Shown here: one piece after another, positions 1 to 7,705 of the stretch | How positions within the stretch are numbered: the first letter of the stretch is position 1 | Layout: every line of letters starts with the position of its first letter | DNA from: Actinocorallia sp. API 0066 | GTDB taxonomy: Bacteria > Actinomycetota > Actinomycetes > Streptosporangiales > Streptosporangiaceae | Reading direction: 5' to 3' | DNA: 64,000 nt | Assembly: GCF_020991275.1 (NCBI RefSeq) | Contig: NZ_JAJLQY010000001.1 | Location: forward strand, 620,001 to 684,000 | Program-made: the position numbers and the translations under genes | The notes under the pieces: generated by a model | Databases searched by the model: none | The model's input: the letters and a program-made list of their open reading frames with translations, nothing else | Told to the model about the DNA's origin: nothing

Positions 1-143
1 TGCTCCCGCCACCACCGGTACCGCTCGTCCTCGGTGTCCAGGGCATAGGAGTCACGCGACTCCAGGTGTTCGAGGCTGACCTGCGCCGAACCGAACAGCT
101 CAGCCCAGCCGTCAGCTCCCAGCAGCGCCGGAAGCGCCGTCAT
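1..143 (-). CDS. DUF6879-like protein, 3' end outside the window
   Basis: The N-terminal 47 codons of a gene that runs off the left edge. The ATG at 143 follows a GGTGAAGGAG Shine-Dalgarno stretch and the frame stays open to base 1. Visible residues include GWAELFGSAQ, then HLESRDSY and YRWWRE. This resembles the start of DUF6879 proteins, which usually open with an F-x-x-L-F segment followed by HLE-x-RD-x-Y. DUF6879 proteins have no known biochemical activity; they usually sit beside DUF5753 regulators and DUF397 proteins. The start overlaps the 3' end of the upstream small gene by 32 bases, suggesting translational coupling. The family call is an inference from a short fragment. Confidence 0.55.
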   Translation of the reverse strand, partial: MTALPALLGADGWAELFGSAQVSLEHLESRDSYALDTEDERYRWWRE

Positions 144-309
144 CTCCTTCACCCAACTCCTCCAACCTCTCCAGCGCCCGGCGCAGAAACGGGGCCATCC
201 GGTCGAGCGGGATACGCACCACCGTCTCGTCATTTCGGATTCCGCCGAACGTGCGGCATTCGCCGACCGTGGCCTCATCGGCCGTCCAACCCAGCACCAC
301 GGCTTCCAA
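112..309 (-). CDS. small hypothetical protein, start uncertain
   Basis: A 65-residue frame with coding-like composition, including GECRTFGGIRNDETVVRIP and an amphipathic FLRRALERLEELG segment near the C-terminus. The family is not recognised. The frame continues upstream of the TTG at 309 through codons for TIWIDPDALEA to a stop near 414, but no ATG, GTG or TTG occurs there, so the true 5' end may have been lost. That upstream stop lies inside the duplicated HD-gene fragment, so a rearrangement may have removed the original start. The 3' end overlaps the next gene by 32 bases. It may be functional or a 5'-truncated remnant. Confidence 0.4.
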   Translation of the reverse strand: MEAVVLGWTADEATVGECRTFGGIRNDETVVRIPLDRMAPFLRRALERLEELGEGDDGASGAAGS

Positions 310-411
310 GGCGTCAGGGTCGATCCAGATCGTGGGTGACTCGCCCTGGTCTGGCCGCTGTCTCCTCCCGACAAACCCCGATGACCAGGAACGGCCGTCG
401 AGCGGGTGGGG

Positions 412-574
412 TCAGCGGAGGATTCGGCGGTCTAGGACTCGGGCCAGGGATTCGACTACGGCGGGGTCGTACTGGTATTCGGAGTCGGCGCGGAGGCGGT
501 CGAGGACGGCGGCGCCCAGGTCGGCGATGCGGCGTTGGTCCTCCGGAGAGGAGAGCACGGTGGCGCCGCCGGGG
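412..574 (-). pseudogene. truncated copy of the 3' end of the HD-domain gene at 4775-6079
   Basis: Bases 404-574 repeat the 3' end of the HD-domain gene 4.4 kb away. Bases 404-514 match 4767-4877 without a difference that I can see. Bases 508-574 match 5051-5117 with one change. The 180 bases between the two matched blocks of the parent are missing here. The deletion lies between two copies of the 10-mer GACGGCGGCG in the parent (4868 and 5048) and is exactly 60 codons, so the frame is kept. The copy encodes TVLSSPEDQRRIADLGAAV joined directly to LDRLRADSEYQYDPAVVESL, with the same stop. No start codon or upstream domain is present, so it is a non-functional fragment. Confidence 0.8.
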
Positions 575-600
575 GCGATGGCCAATGAGAGGGTGGGGGC

Positions 601-1275
601 ATGGACCTCGGCTCGCGGCTCAGGCCGCTCACGGACATGTCGCCCGGTGGCTGGATTGTTGAGCGGACCGGGGCGTTCGGCTCGGGCGTGGGTGCGCTGG
701 TGCCTGCCGGTTTCGAGGCTTACGCACGGATTCTGCATCCGGCATGGGGGGCGGGGGACGTGCCGGTCCGCTGGGCGGAGGTGGCGCGCTGGTCGGGGGG
801 CGTGCTGCACGCGAGGGCGCAGTTCGCGGCCTTGGCCCGGAGCGCTGATGGCCGGGACCGGCCATGGCAGGAGGCTCCGTGGGTGGGGGAGTTGCCGCTG
901 CCGGATCGGGAGGCGCTGTACGGAGTGCTGAGGCGGCACACCGGCTCTGAGCGAGGCCTGATCGCGTTCTGGGACGGCCACGGCGCGCTGGGGGAGATAT
1001 CGGAGATGCCCCGGCTGCGGCTGCCGCATCGAGACTACCTCCTGTACGAAGGCGAGCTTGAAGCGGCGGTGGCCGGAGTGGAGGGGCTGGCCCCCGACCT
1101 CTGGTGGCCTGCGGACCGTTCCTGGTATGTGGCAGCCGATATCGATCTCGACTCCACTTACCTGGGGGGCACGGCCGCGTTGGTCGCTGAGCTGGTCGGG
1201 GACCCCAAGTTGGAGGTGCTCCAGGTGTCGTTCGATGATCCGATCACCAGGGACGGCGACCAGATCAACCGCTGA
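601..1275 (+). CDS. conserved hypothetical protein
   Basis: A 224-residue soluble protein starting at ATG 601 after a purine-rich GAGAGGGTGGGGG stretch. The N-terminal half contains GALVPAGFEAYARILHPAW followed by PVRWAEVARWSG. I associate this pattern with a conserved actinobacterial hypothetical family that has no assigned function. The middle has ERGLIAFWDGHGALG, then a Trp- and acid-rich segment (LWWPADRSWYVAADIDLDST) and a C-terminal segment LEVLQVSFDDPITRDGDQIN. No signal peptide or membrane segment is seen. It is convergent with the secreted protein gene that ends 3 bases downstream. I do not assign a function. Confidence 0.8.
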   Translation: MDLGSRLRPLTDMSPGGWIVERTGAFGSGVGALVPAGFEAYARILHPAWGAGDVPVRWAEVARWSGGVLHARAQFAALARSADGRDRPWQEAPWVGELPLPDREALYGVLRRHTGSERGLIAFWDGHGALGEISEMPRLRLPHRDYLLYEGELEAAVAGVEGLAPDLWWPADRSWYVAADIDLDSTYLGGTAALVAELVGDPKLEVLQVSFDDPITRDGDQINR

Positions 1276-1278
1276 CGG

Positions 1279-1731
1279 TCACTTGCAGGTGATCTTGCGC
1301 TTCTTGCTGACGCGGTTCGCGGTGCCGACCCGAGGGGTGTAGCCGGGAGGTGCGGTGATCCGAACGTCGGCGACGCCATAGTAGGTGCCCTTCTTGCAGC
1401 CCACGGAGGCGTTGCCCTTCAGGAACTTGGTGTTGTGCTTGGTGAAGGTCTTGGACTTGACGCGCTTGCCGTTGCGGTAGAGGCGCACGACCAGCGTGAT
1501 CGTGACGACGCCGTGGTCGCAGCTCACCGGGGAGATGACATTGATGTTCTTGGGCTGGTGGTGCGAGTTGTGCGGGTCGGAGATGTTCAGCTTGCACTTG
1601 ATGACCGTGGCCGCTTTGGCGCTCACGGCGCGGGTGGCACCGGTCGTGTCGGCTTGGGCCGAGGCGGTGCCAGCCGTCAGCATCGTCGCGGAGACGGCGG
1701 TGGCGAGCAGCATTCCCAGAGTCCGTCGCAA
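1279..1731 (-). CDS. small secreted protein with Sec signal peptide
   Basis: A 150-residue protein read from TTG 1731, chosen because AAGGAGG lies 7 bases upstream. The frame is open further upstream but lacks such a site. Residues 1-27 form a signal peptide with an RR n-region, the hydrophobic core GMLLATAVSATMLTAG and an ASA-type cleavage site. The mature part of about 120 residues is basic and Thr/Val-rich, with four cysteines (KCKL, VSCDHG, VGCKKG, ITCK) that could form two disulphides. It resembles small Ig-like or beta-sandwich exported proteins of actinomycetes, but I do not recognise the family. Its stop lies 3 bases from that of the convergent hypothetical gene. Confidence 0.75.
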   Translation of the reverse strand: MRRTLGMLLATAVSATMLTAGTASAQADTTGATRAVSAKAATVIKCKLNISDPHNSHHQPKNINVISPVSCDHGVVTITLVVRLYRNGKRVKSKTFTKHNTKFLKGNASVGCKKGTYYGVADVRITAPPGYTPRVGTANRVSKKRKITCK

Positions 1732-1891
1732 GGTGAGTCCTCCTTCTTGAGTTCGCGCCGAAAAGTACGGCCGCGAACCTCTCATCGCGCTCGGCTCACG
1801 GTCAATCAGGCTGCGACCTGCGGGGACGCCCTTTTCGGCCTGGTCAAAGAGTCGCGTTGAGATCTGTCTGTTACTGGTCCAGTGAGATGGA

Positions 1892-2500
1892 TCACCCGGG
1901 AGAACGGCAGCGGACCCCCGCCGTGAGGGCAGGCGGGACCGAGGCGGGCCGACCGGCGATGACCTGCCGTCGCTGCTGGCCGGGCTGCTCGCCAAGGCCG
2001 AGCTGCAGGCCGCGACGCGCGTCCAGCCGATGACCGGCGGGGAGGATGCCGCGCAGGCGATCGCGGGGTACCTGGCCGGATGGCACGACGTGGTCCTCGG
2101 CGATCTCAGGGGCGGTGGTGTGGGCCAGGCCGCCACGGTGCGGGTAGCACGGCACGTCCGCCGAGCCCTGGGCACAGGCGAGGTCGATCAGGTGCGTCAC
2201 GTCGCCTTCGAACAGGACGTGGTCGGGTTGCCGGTCCGCGTGCGCCCACCCCGCCGCATGCAACTCCGCGACGGCTCGCGCGGCCCGCCCGGCCGCCGAG
2301 CGGATCCGGGCCCGCGCCGCCCGGCCGCCGCCGTCCCGCCGCACGGCCTCCAGTTCCTGGCCCAGGGACGTCCCGTCGATCCAACGGGCCAGCATCCAGG
2401 ACCGGCCGTCGTCGGTCCCGGGCTCGCCCTCCCAGCCGTGGCCCCGATAGAAGTCAGCGCCCAAGATGCGAAGGATCGTGCCTTCGCGCCCGGCCATCAA
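1892..2500 (-). pseudogene. protein kinase-like gene remnant
   Basis: The middle of this frame has clear kinase-fold signatures: WMLARWIDGTSL (hinge), ELHAAGWAHADRQPDHVLF (catalytic loop, HAD instead of HRD), THLIDLACAQG (in place of DFG) and TAPEIAEDH (APE segment). The N-lobe with the glycine loop and ATP-binding lysine is absent before the start at about 2500. After the APE segment none of the frames continues a kinase C-lobe. The gene is therefore truncated at both ends and probably inactive. Bases 2509-2523 share GGGTCGATCCAGATC with about 318-332, encoding IWIDP in the neighbouring small frame, which may mark an old rearrangement. The kinase subfamily is not assignable. Confidence 0.5.
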
Positions 2501-2743
2501 CCCGCGGGGTCGATCCAGATCTCCCGGGACTGCTGGAAAGGGCCCATTCGTGTGATTTTCGCCACCCCGGGGTGGTGTCGTCCTCTTGGATTTTGAATTT
2601 GCTTTAAGCCGTTTCGGCGCTGGCCGATTGAGGACAATACCATGAGCGACCTCGGGTGAATGGTAATCTGCTGAGATCGGATCGCACGGAATCTATCGGC
2701 GATAAGCCATCCCTGCCACCCTGTGGAAAGGACGGTGTCACTC

Positions 2744-3349
2744 GTGTGCGCACGCCATTTCCCCCAGGTACGTGAATTCATGAGGCTGGTCGGCCTGCTC
2801 TCCGCAGCCGTGGCCTTCCTTCTGGCCTCGCCCGGTGTCGCGTCAGCCGCGCCCTCCGCGCCGACGCCGGGTTCCGGCAGAAGCGACAATCCGAATTGTA
2901 GGAAAGTGCTGCTCGGCCAGCCTCGGCATAAGGGTGACATCTTCTACTCCGCTTCCTCCACGTACGGGGTGTCTCATGGGCACATCGGGCTCTTCTCCTC
3001 GAAGACCCGGGTCACCGAGGCCCGGGGTAAGGGTAACGCCAGCGACAACTTCCTGATCAGTGGCCGCAGATACTGCTCCAAGATCGATAAAATGCAGGTG
3101 AGCACCACCCAGGCGAAGCGTGACAAGGCTGCCGACTATGCGGCCAAGTACCTGATCAAGAAGCCCTACAGCGGAAATTTCTCCTGGAACAAGGGCGGTG
3201 GTATCAGCAGCCTCAACTGCTCGGAGCTCGTGTACAAGGCGTACAAGCGCTCGGTGAAAATCGACCTCGACGGCGACGGTGGCCTGGGTGTCTATCCCAA
3301 GGACATCAGGAATTCGCCCAGGACGAAGATCTACCAGACGGTCGTCTGA
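2744..3349 (+). CDS. secreted YiiX/LRAT-like (permuted NlpC/P60) hydrolase
   Basis: An exported protein of about 190-200 residues. The signal peptide core is MRLVGLLSAAVAFLLASPG with a VASA cleavage site. The mature domain shows GDIFYSASS, then SHGHIGLFSS with a candidate catalytic His, and later LNCSELVYKAYK with a candidate catalytic Cys. His before Cys is the order of circularly permuted NlpC/P60 enzymes (YiiX/LRAT group), which hydrolyse amide or ester bonds in peptidoglycan or lipids. The substrate is unknown. GTG 2744 lies about 11 bases after AAAGGA; ATG 2780 is an alternative start just before the hydrophobic core. The gene is followed by a lipoprotein gene on the same strand. Confidence 0.75.
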   Translation: MCARHFPQVREFMRLVGLLSAAVAFLLASPGVASAAPSAPTPGSGRSDNPNCRKVLLGQPRHKGDIFYSASSTYGVSHGHIGLFSSKTRVTEARGKGNASDNFLISGRRYCSKIDKMQVSTTQAKRDKAADYAAKYLIKKPYSGNFSWNKGGGISSLNCSELVYKAYKRSVKIDLDGDGGLGVYPKDIRNSPRTKIYQTVV

Positions 3350-3454
3350 GGACTCATCGTGAAGGGTCGAGCTGTTCGCCGGGACGGCCGGATGGGGTCG
3401 CGTAGCGGCTTGGGAGCTGAGTCGGCTTCTGGGTTGTTGTTTGGAGGAGGGGAA

Positions 3455-4741
3455 GTGGAGCGGGTGTGGGAGAGAAGGGGGTTTAGGGGTGTTCTGGTGG
3501 GGGTGGTGGTGGCGGTGGTTGTCTCGGGGTGTGGTTCCTCGGATCTGCTGCGGAGGTCGCCGTCGGAGGCGCAGCGGTTCTTTGAACGGGCGACGGTTCC
3601 GGAATCGGAACTCAGGCTGGGCGGCGCCGTGATGGCGTTCTTTCTCGGGCCGCTCAGTGACGAGATGTTCTCCGCCGTCGGTGAGGTCCACGAGCCTGGA
3701 TATCTCGTGCTCGTGAACGGCGACGGGAGTTTCCGCACCGTGCGGACCAAACGCATGGACATGCTGACCCCGGCCTGGTCCGACCACGGCCTGTACTTCG
3801 CCGACGAGGAAAGCGACGCGCGCCTGACGGAATCGGGCCTGACAAAGATCACCAACCGCAAGGCCACCGCCCAGAACCTGATGTTCGCGCTGCCCGACGG
3901 AAACGCGGTCGGCGTCTACAACGGCGGATTCGACAGCGGCGACGCCGACACCGACACCGGCTACCAGAACCAGGTCGCTTTCACCACCGGCGACAAAGCC
4001 CACCTGCACACCGTCCAGGGCAACTACTTCCACGGAGCCCTCTGCGACGACCAGGTCTTCGGCCTCACCGACGACCCTGGCGCCCACGCCAAGGAGGCCG
4101 TCGGCCTACCCGGCATGAGCTCCAACGCCGACCCGGAAGCCCGACCCCAGATGCTCGCCCGGCTCCACCCGCTGTCGGCCGACGGCGGGGCGAAGGTCAT
4201 CGCCTGGCGCCCGGTCTCCGGCGGCGCGCACCCCGGCCAGCAGCTCCCCTGCCGCGACGGCGTCATCACCTCCCTGTCCTGGGACACCGACGCCGACGGC
4301 CGCGAAAAGCCCACCGTCCTGTCCTGGAACACGAGAACCGGCGAGCACCGGACCCACCCCCTCACCTTTGACGACGGCACGACCCTGGACTCCGAGGACT
4401 TCGGCTACGCCGTCCAGAGCCTGCGGCGGGACCACCTCCAATGGGTCTACGCCGACGGCCGCGTCTTCGCCACCGACACCACCACCGGAAAGACCACCCT
4501 CCTCTTCGACACCACCCTCGAAGCCGGCGCCGGACGCCCGACCCAGACCCTTTTCGCCTTCTCCCGGACCCGCCTGCACGCCCTCACCGTCCGCGAAGAC
4601 AAGAAGGGCGACATCGCCTACACCGTCTTCGACCGCACCACAGGCGAACTCATCGAACAGATCCCCATTCCGATCCCCAACGCGAACATCAACGTCTCCC
4701 ACCTCATCCTCGCCCGCATGGCCGTCCGCCCCACCCTCTGA
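3455..4741 (+). CDS. putative lipoprotein with beta-propeller-like repeats
   Basis: A 428-residue protein from GTG 3455, chosen because GGAGGAGGGG ends just upstream. Residues 1-27 contain a basic n-region, a valine-rich hydrophobic core (GVLVGVVVAVVV) and the lipobox VSGC, so lipidation and attachment to the outer face of the membrane are expected. The mature part has repeated beta-type blocks with W, DG and TG turns (LTPAWSDHGLYF, ITSLSWDTDADG, LQWVYADGRVFATDT), typical of propeller folds. No catalytic motif is recognised. The first two thirds are ordinary in composition; the last third is extremely C-rich at third positions. It converges with the HD-domain gene, leaving 33 bases between stops. 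Confidence 0.75.
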   Translation: MERVWERRGFRGVLVGVVVAVVVSGCGSSDLLRRSPSEAQRFFERATVPESELRLGGAVMAFFLGPLSDEMFSAVGEVHEPGYLVLVNGDGSFRTVRTKRMDMLTPAWSDHGLYFADEESDARLTESGLTKITNRKATAQNLMFALPDGNAVGVYNGGFDSGDADTDTGYQNQVAFTTGDKAHLHTVQGNYFHGALCDDQVFGLTDDPGAHAKEAVGLPGMSSNADPEARPQMLARLHPLSADGGAKVIAWRPVSGGAHPGQQLPCRDGVITSLSWDTDADGREKPTVLSWNTRTGEHRTHPLTFDDGTTLDSEDFGYAVQSLRRDHLQWVYADGRVFATDTTTGKTTLLFDTTLEAGAGRPTQTLFAFSRTRLHALTVREDKKGDIAYTVFDRTTGELIEQIPIPIPNANINVSHLILARMAVRPTL

Positions 4742-4766
4742 CCGCGCGCCTTCTCGCCGGTTCCGT

Positions 4767-5117
4767 GGGTGGGGTCAGCGGAGGATTCGGCGGTCTAGGA
4801 CTCGGGCCAGGGATTCGACTACGGCGGGGTCGTACTGGTATTCGGAGTCGGCGCGGAGGCGGTCGAGGACGGCGGCGGCTCGGTCTCGGTCTCGGGAGTC
4901 GCCCATGAGGTCGTCGTAGGCGTTGGCGGCTTTGATGACTCGGCTGGCGAGAGGGGGGCCGGGGCGGCTTCCCGCCGGGTCGCGGTAGGGGTCGGACTGG
5001 CCTCGGACGATCCGGGCGACCATGTCCAGGACGCCGGTCTGTTCGATGACGGCGGCGCCCAGGTCGGCGATGCGGCGCTGGTCCTCCGGAGAGGAGAGCA
5101 CGGTGGCGCCGCCGGGG
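4767..5117. repeat. parent copy of the dispersed direct repeat
   Basis: This segment is the 3' end of the HD-domain gene plus 8 bases beyond its stop. It is repeated in direct orientation at 404-574, where 180 bases (about 4878-5057) are missing. The two 10-base GACGGCGGCG copies at 4868-4877 and 5048-5057 explain the deletion as recombination or slippage between short direct repeats. Confidence 0.8.
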
Positions 5118-6079
5118 ATCGGATCCGGGAGGGAGAGCTGGCCGATGTCGTGCATCAAAGCCGCGTACTCCAGTTCCAACAACTCCGCCTCAGTCATCCC
5201 GAGTTCGCGGCCCATCGCGACTGAAAGCCGACTGACCCGCAGCGAGTGGCCCGTCTCGACGTAGCCGCCTACCTCCGTCACCCTGGAGAGGGCCCGCACG
5301 GTCTGTAGGTAGGTGGTGCGTACCGCGGCGTAGCGGCGGAACGCGAACTGGGTGGTGAGGATCGGCGCGGTGAACAGCAGCAGCGCGGCGAGGTCCATCA
5401 CCGAGGTGGCGACGGCGATGAGCATGCCGGTCGCCGACGACGCCGCGCACAGCAGCGCGCTCGCCCGGAACTCGTCGACGAACGCGATGCCGAACCGGGC
5501 CCGCACCGCCTCGGAGCGGATGAGCGCGGCGACGGTCATGTCGGCGAGCGCGGCCGCGAGCGAGATCGCCGTCATCAGGCCGAGCGCCGTCAGCCACTGC
5601 GGCTGGGTGAGCGGCTCGCCGGTGAACAGCACGTCGGTGAGCGGCCGGAACAGGATCGCGACGACGGCCGCCGCGACGAGCCGCCGCGCCATCGCGTCCA
5701 GCCGGGGCGACCGCCCGACGGCGACGTGCGGCAGCGTCCCGGCGACCATCCCGCACGCCGTCACCGCGATGACCTGCAACGGCGAATAGGAGACGGGGTC
5801 GCCTCCGACGCTCAGCAGCATGCCGTACCCGAGCGCCCCCGCCCGGCTGATGGGCGCCGCCTCCCGCCCGCCCGGCATGTTCATCCGGAACAGCTCGCCG
5901 AGCGCGATGAGCACGCCGAAGACGATCGCGGGCTGCGGGTCGTCCACGCCGCCGTTGGCCGCCAGCCACGCGAGCGCCGCGACGACGAGCGCCGCCGCCG
6001 CGCCCATGAGGACGAGCTGTGCCGTGTCGAGCTGCTGCCAGGCGGGCCGTTCCCGGGCCGCCTGGAGGCGCGTCACCAT
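4775..6079 (-). CDS. membrane HD-domain protein, GYP motif degenerate
   Basis: A 434-residue protein from ATG 6079. The N-terminal half has six to eight hydrophobic segments (LVLMGAAAALVVAALAWLAA, MLLSVGGDPV and others), so it is membrane-embedded. The C-terminal 190 residues form an HD domain: GHSLRVSRLS, then ALMHDIGQLSLPDP with the HD metal pair, and VIKAANAYDDLMGD. The HD-GYP signature HHE-x-x-x-G-x-GYP of its upstream paralogue is replaced by VRGQSDPYRDPAG, so cyclic di-GMP hydrolysis is doubtful. It may have another phosphohydrolase or signalling role. The start overlaps the 3' end of the upstream HD-GYP gene by 7 bases, so the two are translationally coupled. Its 3' end is duplicated at 404-574. 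Confidence 0.8.
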   Translation of the reverse strand: MVTRLQAARERPAWQQLDTAQLVLMGAAAALVVAALAWLAANGGVDDPQPAIVFGVLIALGELFRMNMPGGREAAPISRAGALGYGMLLSVGGDPVSYSPLQVIAVTACGMVAGTLPHVAVGRSPRLDAMARRLVAAAVVAILFRPLTDVLFTGEPLTQPQWLTALGLMTAISLAAALADMTVAALIRSEAVRARFGIAFVDEFRASALLCAASSATGMLIAVATSVMDLAALLLFTAPILTTQFAFRRYAAVRTTYLQTVRALSRVTEVGGYVETGHSLRVSRLSVAMGRELGMTEAELLELEYAALMHDIGQLSLPDPIPGGATVLSSPEDQRRIADLGAAVIEQTGVLDMVARIVRGQSDPYRDPAGSRPGPPLASRVIKAANAYDDLMGDSRDRDRAAAVLDRLRADSEYQYDPAVVESLARVLDRRILR

Positions 6080-7404
6080 GCGCCCTCCCCGGAGACCCGG
6101 ATCGGCGCGGCCGGGTCGTCGTGGTCCTGCCGCGAGGTCTGCGCCTTCGCGGGCGGCTCCGCCGTGTCGGGCGCGGGCCAACTGTCCTTGTCCAACGCGC
6201 GCAGGAACGCGTCCACCATCTGCGGGTCGAAGTCCTCGCCGCTGCATCTGCGCAGCTCCGCGACGCCCTCGGCGACCGACCGGGCGGGCCGGTAGGAGCG
6301 CGTGGACGTCATCGCGTCGAACGCGTCGGCGACGCCGATGATGCGGGCGAACTCGGGGATCTCGTCCCCGGCCAGGCCCTGCGGGTAGCCGCGCCCGTTG
6401 AGCTTCTCGTGGTGGTACATGATTCCGGTGAGCGCCTCGTCCAGGAACCCGATCTCGCGGATGATCTCCAGCCCGCGCATCGGGTGGAGCTGGATCGCCG
6501 CGAACTCCTCCTCGGTGAGCGGCCCCTCCTTCTGCAGCACCTTGGTGGGGACGCCGAGCTTGCCGACGTCGTGCAGCATCCCGGCGAACCTGATGGCTTC
6601 CACCCGCGCCCGGCTCATCCCGATCTCCTCGGCGATCATCACCGAGCCGCGCGACACCCGTTCGCTGTGCCCACGCGTGTAGTAGTCCTTGGTCTCGACG
6701 GCCTGGCAGAGCGTCGCGAGGGTCGCCTCGTGCGCGCGCTGCTGCGCGAGGGTCTGCGCGAACGCCCACCGCGCGACGAGCAGCGGCAGCATGACGAGCA
6801 CCGGCGCGAACGCCCCGATCGCCTCGAACGTGCCCGCGATGAGCAGCCCGAACGAGCCGTACCCGAGCAGGCCGGGCGTGAGCTGGATCGTCTCGTCGCG
6901 CAGCTCGCACGGCGAGGCGGCCTTGCTGAGCAGCAGGATGCCGCCGACGAGCGCGAGGTTGCACATGACGTAGACGAGCAGCGCCACCGCGAACGGCAGG
7001 ATCTGCCTGTCCACCCGGCTGACGTCCAGGGCCTCCGGCCGCAGCACGTCGTACACGAACCCGGCGACGAACCCGCACAGCGCGAACTGGGCGCCGTTGT
7101 ACACCCGCTTGACCAGCGCGACCCGCTGCCACGTGAACAGCGCGCAGGCCCCGACGAGCCCCGCGCCGACCGGGCCGAGCAGCACCACCGACGCGAGCGA
7201 CGCGGAGAAGCTGAGGGAGACCCGTGCCCGCTCCAGGCTGAGCAGGGCGGGCACGGAGTCGCAGGCCAGAAAGAGGACCGCCATCGCCGCCAGCGGCGCC
7301 CAGTCGACGTCCGCGTAGGACGCGGTGGCCACGAGGGTCGCGGCGAGCGCGACGACTCCGCCCACGTACGTCCAGGCAGCGAGGGGAAGACCTGCGACCG
7401 GCAT
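6073..7404 (-). CDS. membrane HD-GYP domain phosphodiesterase
   Basis: A 443-residue protein from ATG 7404 with GGAGG 7 bases upstream. About eight hydrophobic segments fill residues 1-225. A complete HD-GYP domain follows: KDYYTRGHSERVSR, AGMLHDVGKLGVP, QLHPMRGLEII, MYHHEKLNGRGYPQGL and RIIGVADAFDAMTS. The family usually hydrolyses cyclic di-GMP to GMP with a two- or three-metal centre, and all expected metal ligands appear present. The membrane part could sense an envelope signal. It is the first large gene of a coupled pair with a degenerate HD paralogue downstream. A 28-codon frame precedes it. Confidence 0.88.
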   Translation of the reverse strand: MPVAGLPLAAWTYVGGVVALAATLVATASYADVDWAPLAAMAVLFLACDSVPALLSLERARVSLSFSASLASVVLLGPVGAGLVGACALFTWQRVALVKRVYNGAQFALCGFVAGFVYDVLRPEALDVSRVDRQILPFAVALLVYVMCNLALVGGILLLSKAASPCELRDETIQLTPGLLGYGSFGLLIAGTFEAIGAFAPVLVMLPLLVARWAFAQTLAQQRAHEATLATLCQAVETKDYYTRGHSERVSRGSVMIAEEIGMSRARVEAIRFAGMLHDVGKLGVPTKVLQKEGPLTEEEFAAIQLHPMRGLEIIREIGFLDEALTGIMYHHEKLNGRGYPQGLAGDEIPEFARIIGVADAFDAMTSTRSYRPARSVAEGVAELRRCSGEDFDPQMVDAFLRALDKDSWPAPDTAEPPAKAQTSRQDHDDPAAPIRVSGEGAW

Positions 7405-7445
7405 TGCCGCCTCCGGTTGACGAGGTGACCGACGCCGCCGGGGTG

Positions 7446-7532
7446 TCAGACCCAGGAAACGCCCGCGGGATCGGTCAGCAGCACCATCGCGGCCGCCGCG
7501 CAGGGCGCGGCGACCATCACGTACCTGAGCAT
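7446..7532 (-). CDS. 28-residue putative membrane microprotein
   Basis: A short frame with ATG at 7532 preceded by GGGGGGAG, ending 41 bases before the HD-GYP start on the same strand. The product begins MLRYVMVAAPCAAAAMVLL and ends TDPAGVSWV, so most of it could form one membrane helix with a short polar tail. The spacing, ribosome binding site and position at the head of the operon support translation. The evidence is only local because so short a frame could arise by chance in GC-rich DNA. It may partner the membrane HD-GYP protein or be a leader peptide. Confidence 0.4.
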   Translation of the reverse strand: MLRYVMVAAPCAAAAMVLLTDPAGVSWV

Positions 7533-7705
7533 GGCGATGACTCCCCCCGAAGTGAGTCCGGGGAGGTTCCCCCGGACTCCGTCCTTGCTCCCGGCCACTG
7601 GCCAATGACAAGACTAGCCAACGTGATGATCGTCCTACAGGAACAAAGGAAATCGAGAGCAAAGCGTGAACTGTGCGTCACACTGTGTTCGCGGTGCGCG
7701 AGGGG

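Noticed and set aside
412-1029. A 205-codon minus-strand frame ending in the HD-gene tail
   Set aside because: Only the last 50 codons are homologous to the HD gene. The rest is antisense to the conserved hypothetical gene at 601-1275.
1921-2120. Plus-strand sequence reading DLPSLLAGLLAKAELQAATR and further coding-like residues
   Set aside because: It overlaps the kinase remnant in antisense, has no clear start and matches no family I recognise. It may be a relic.
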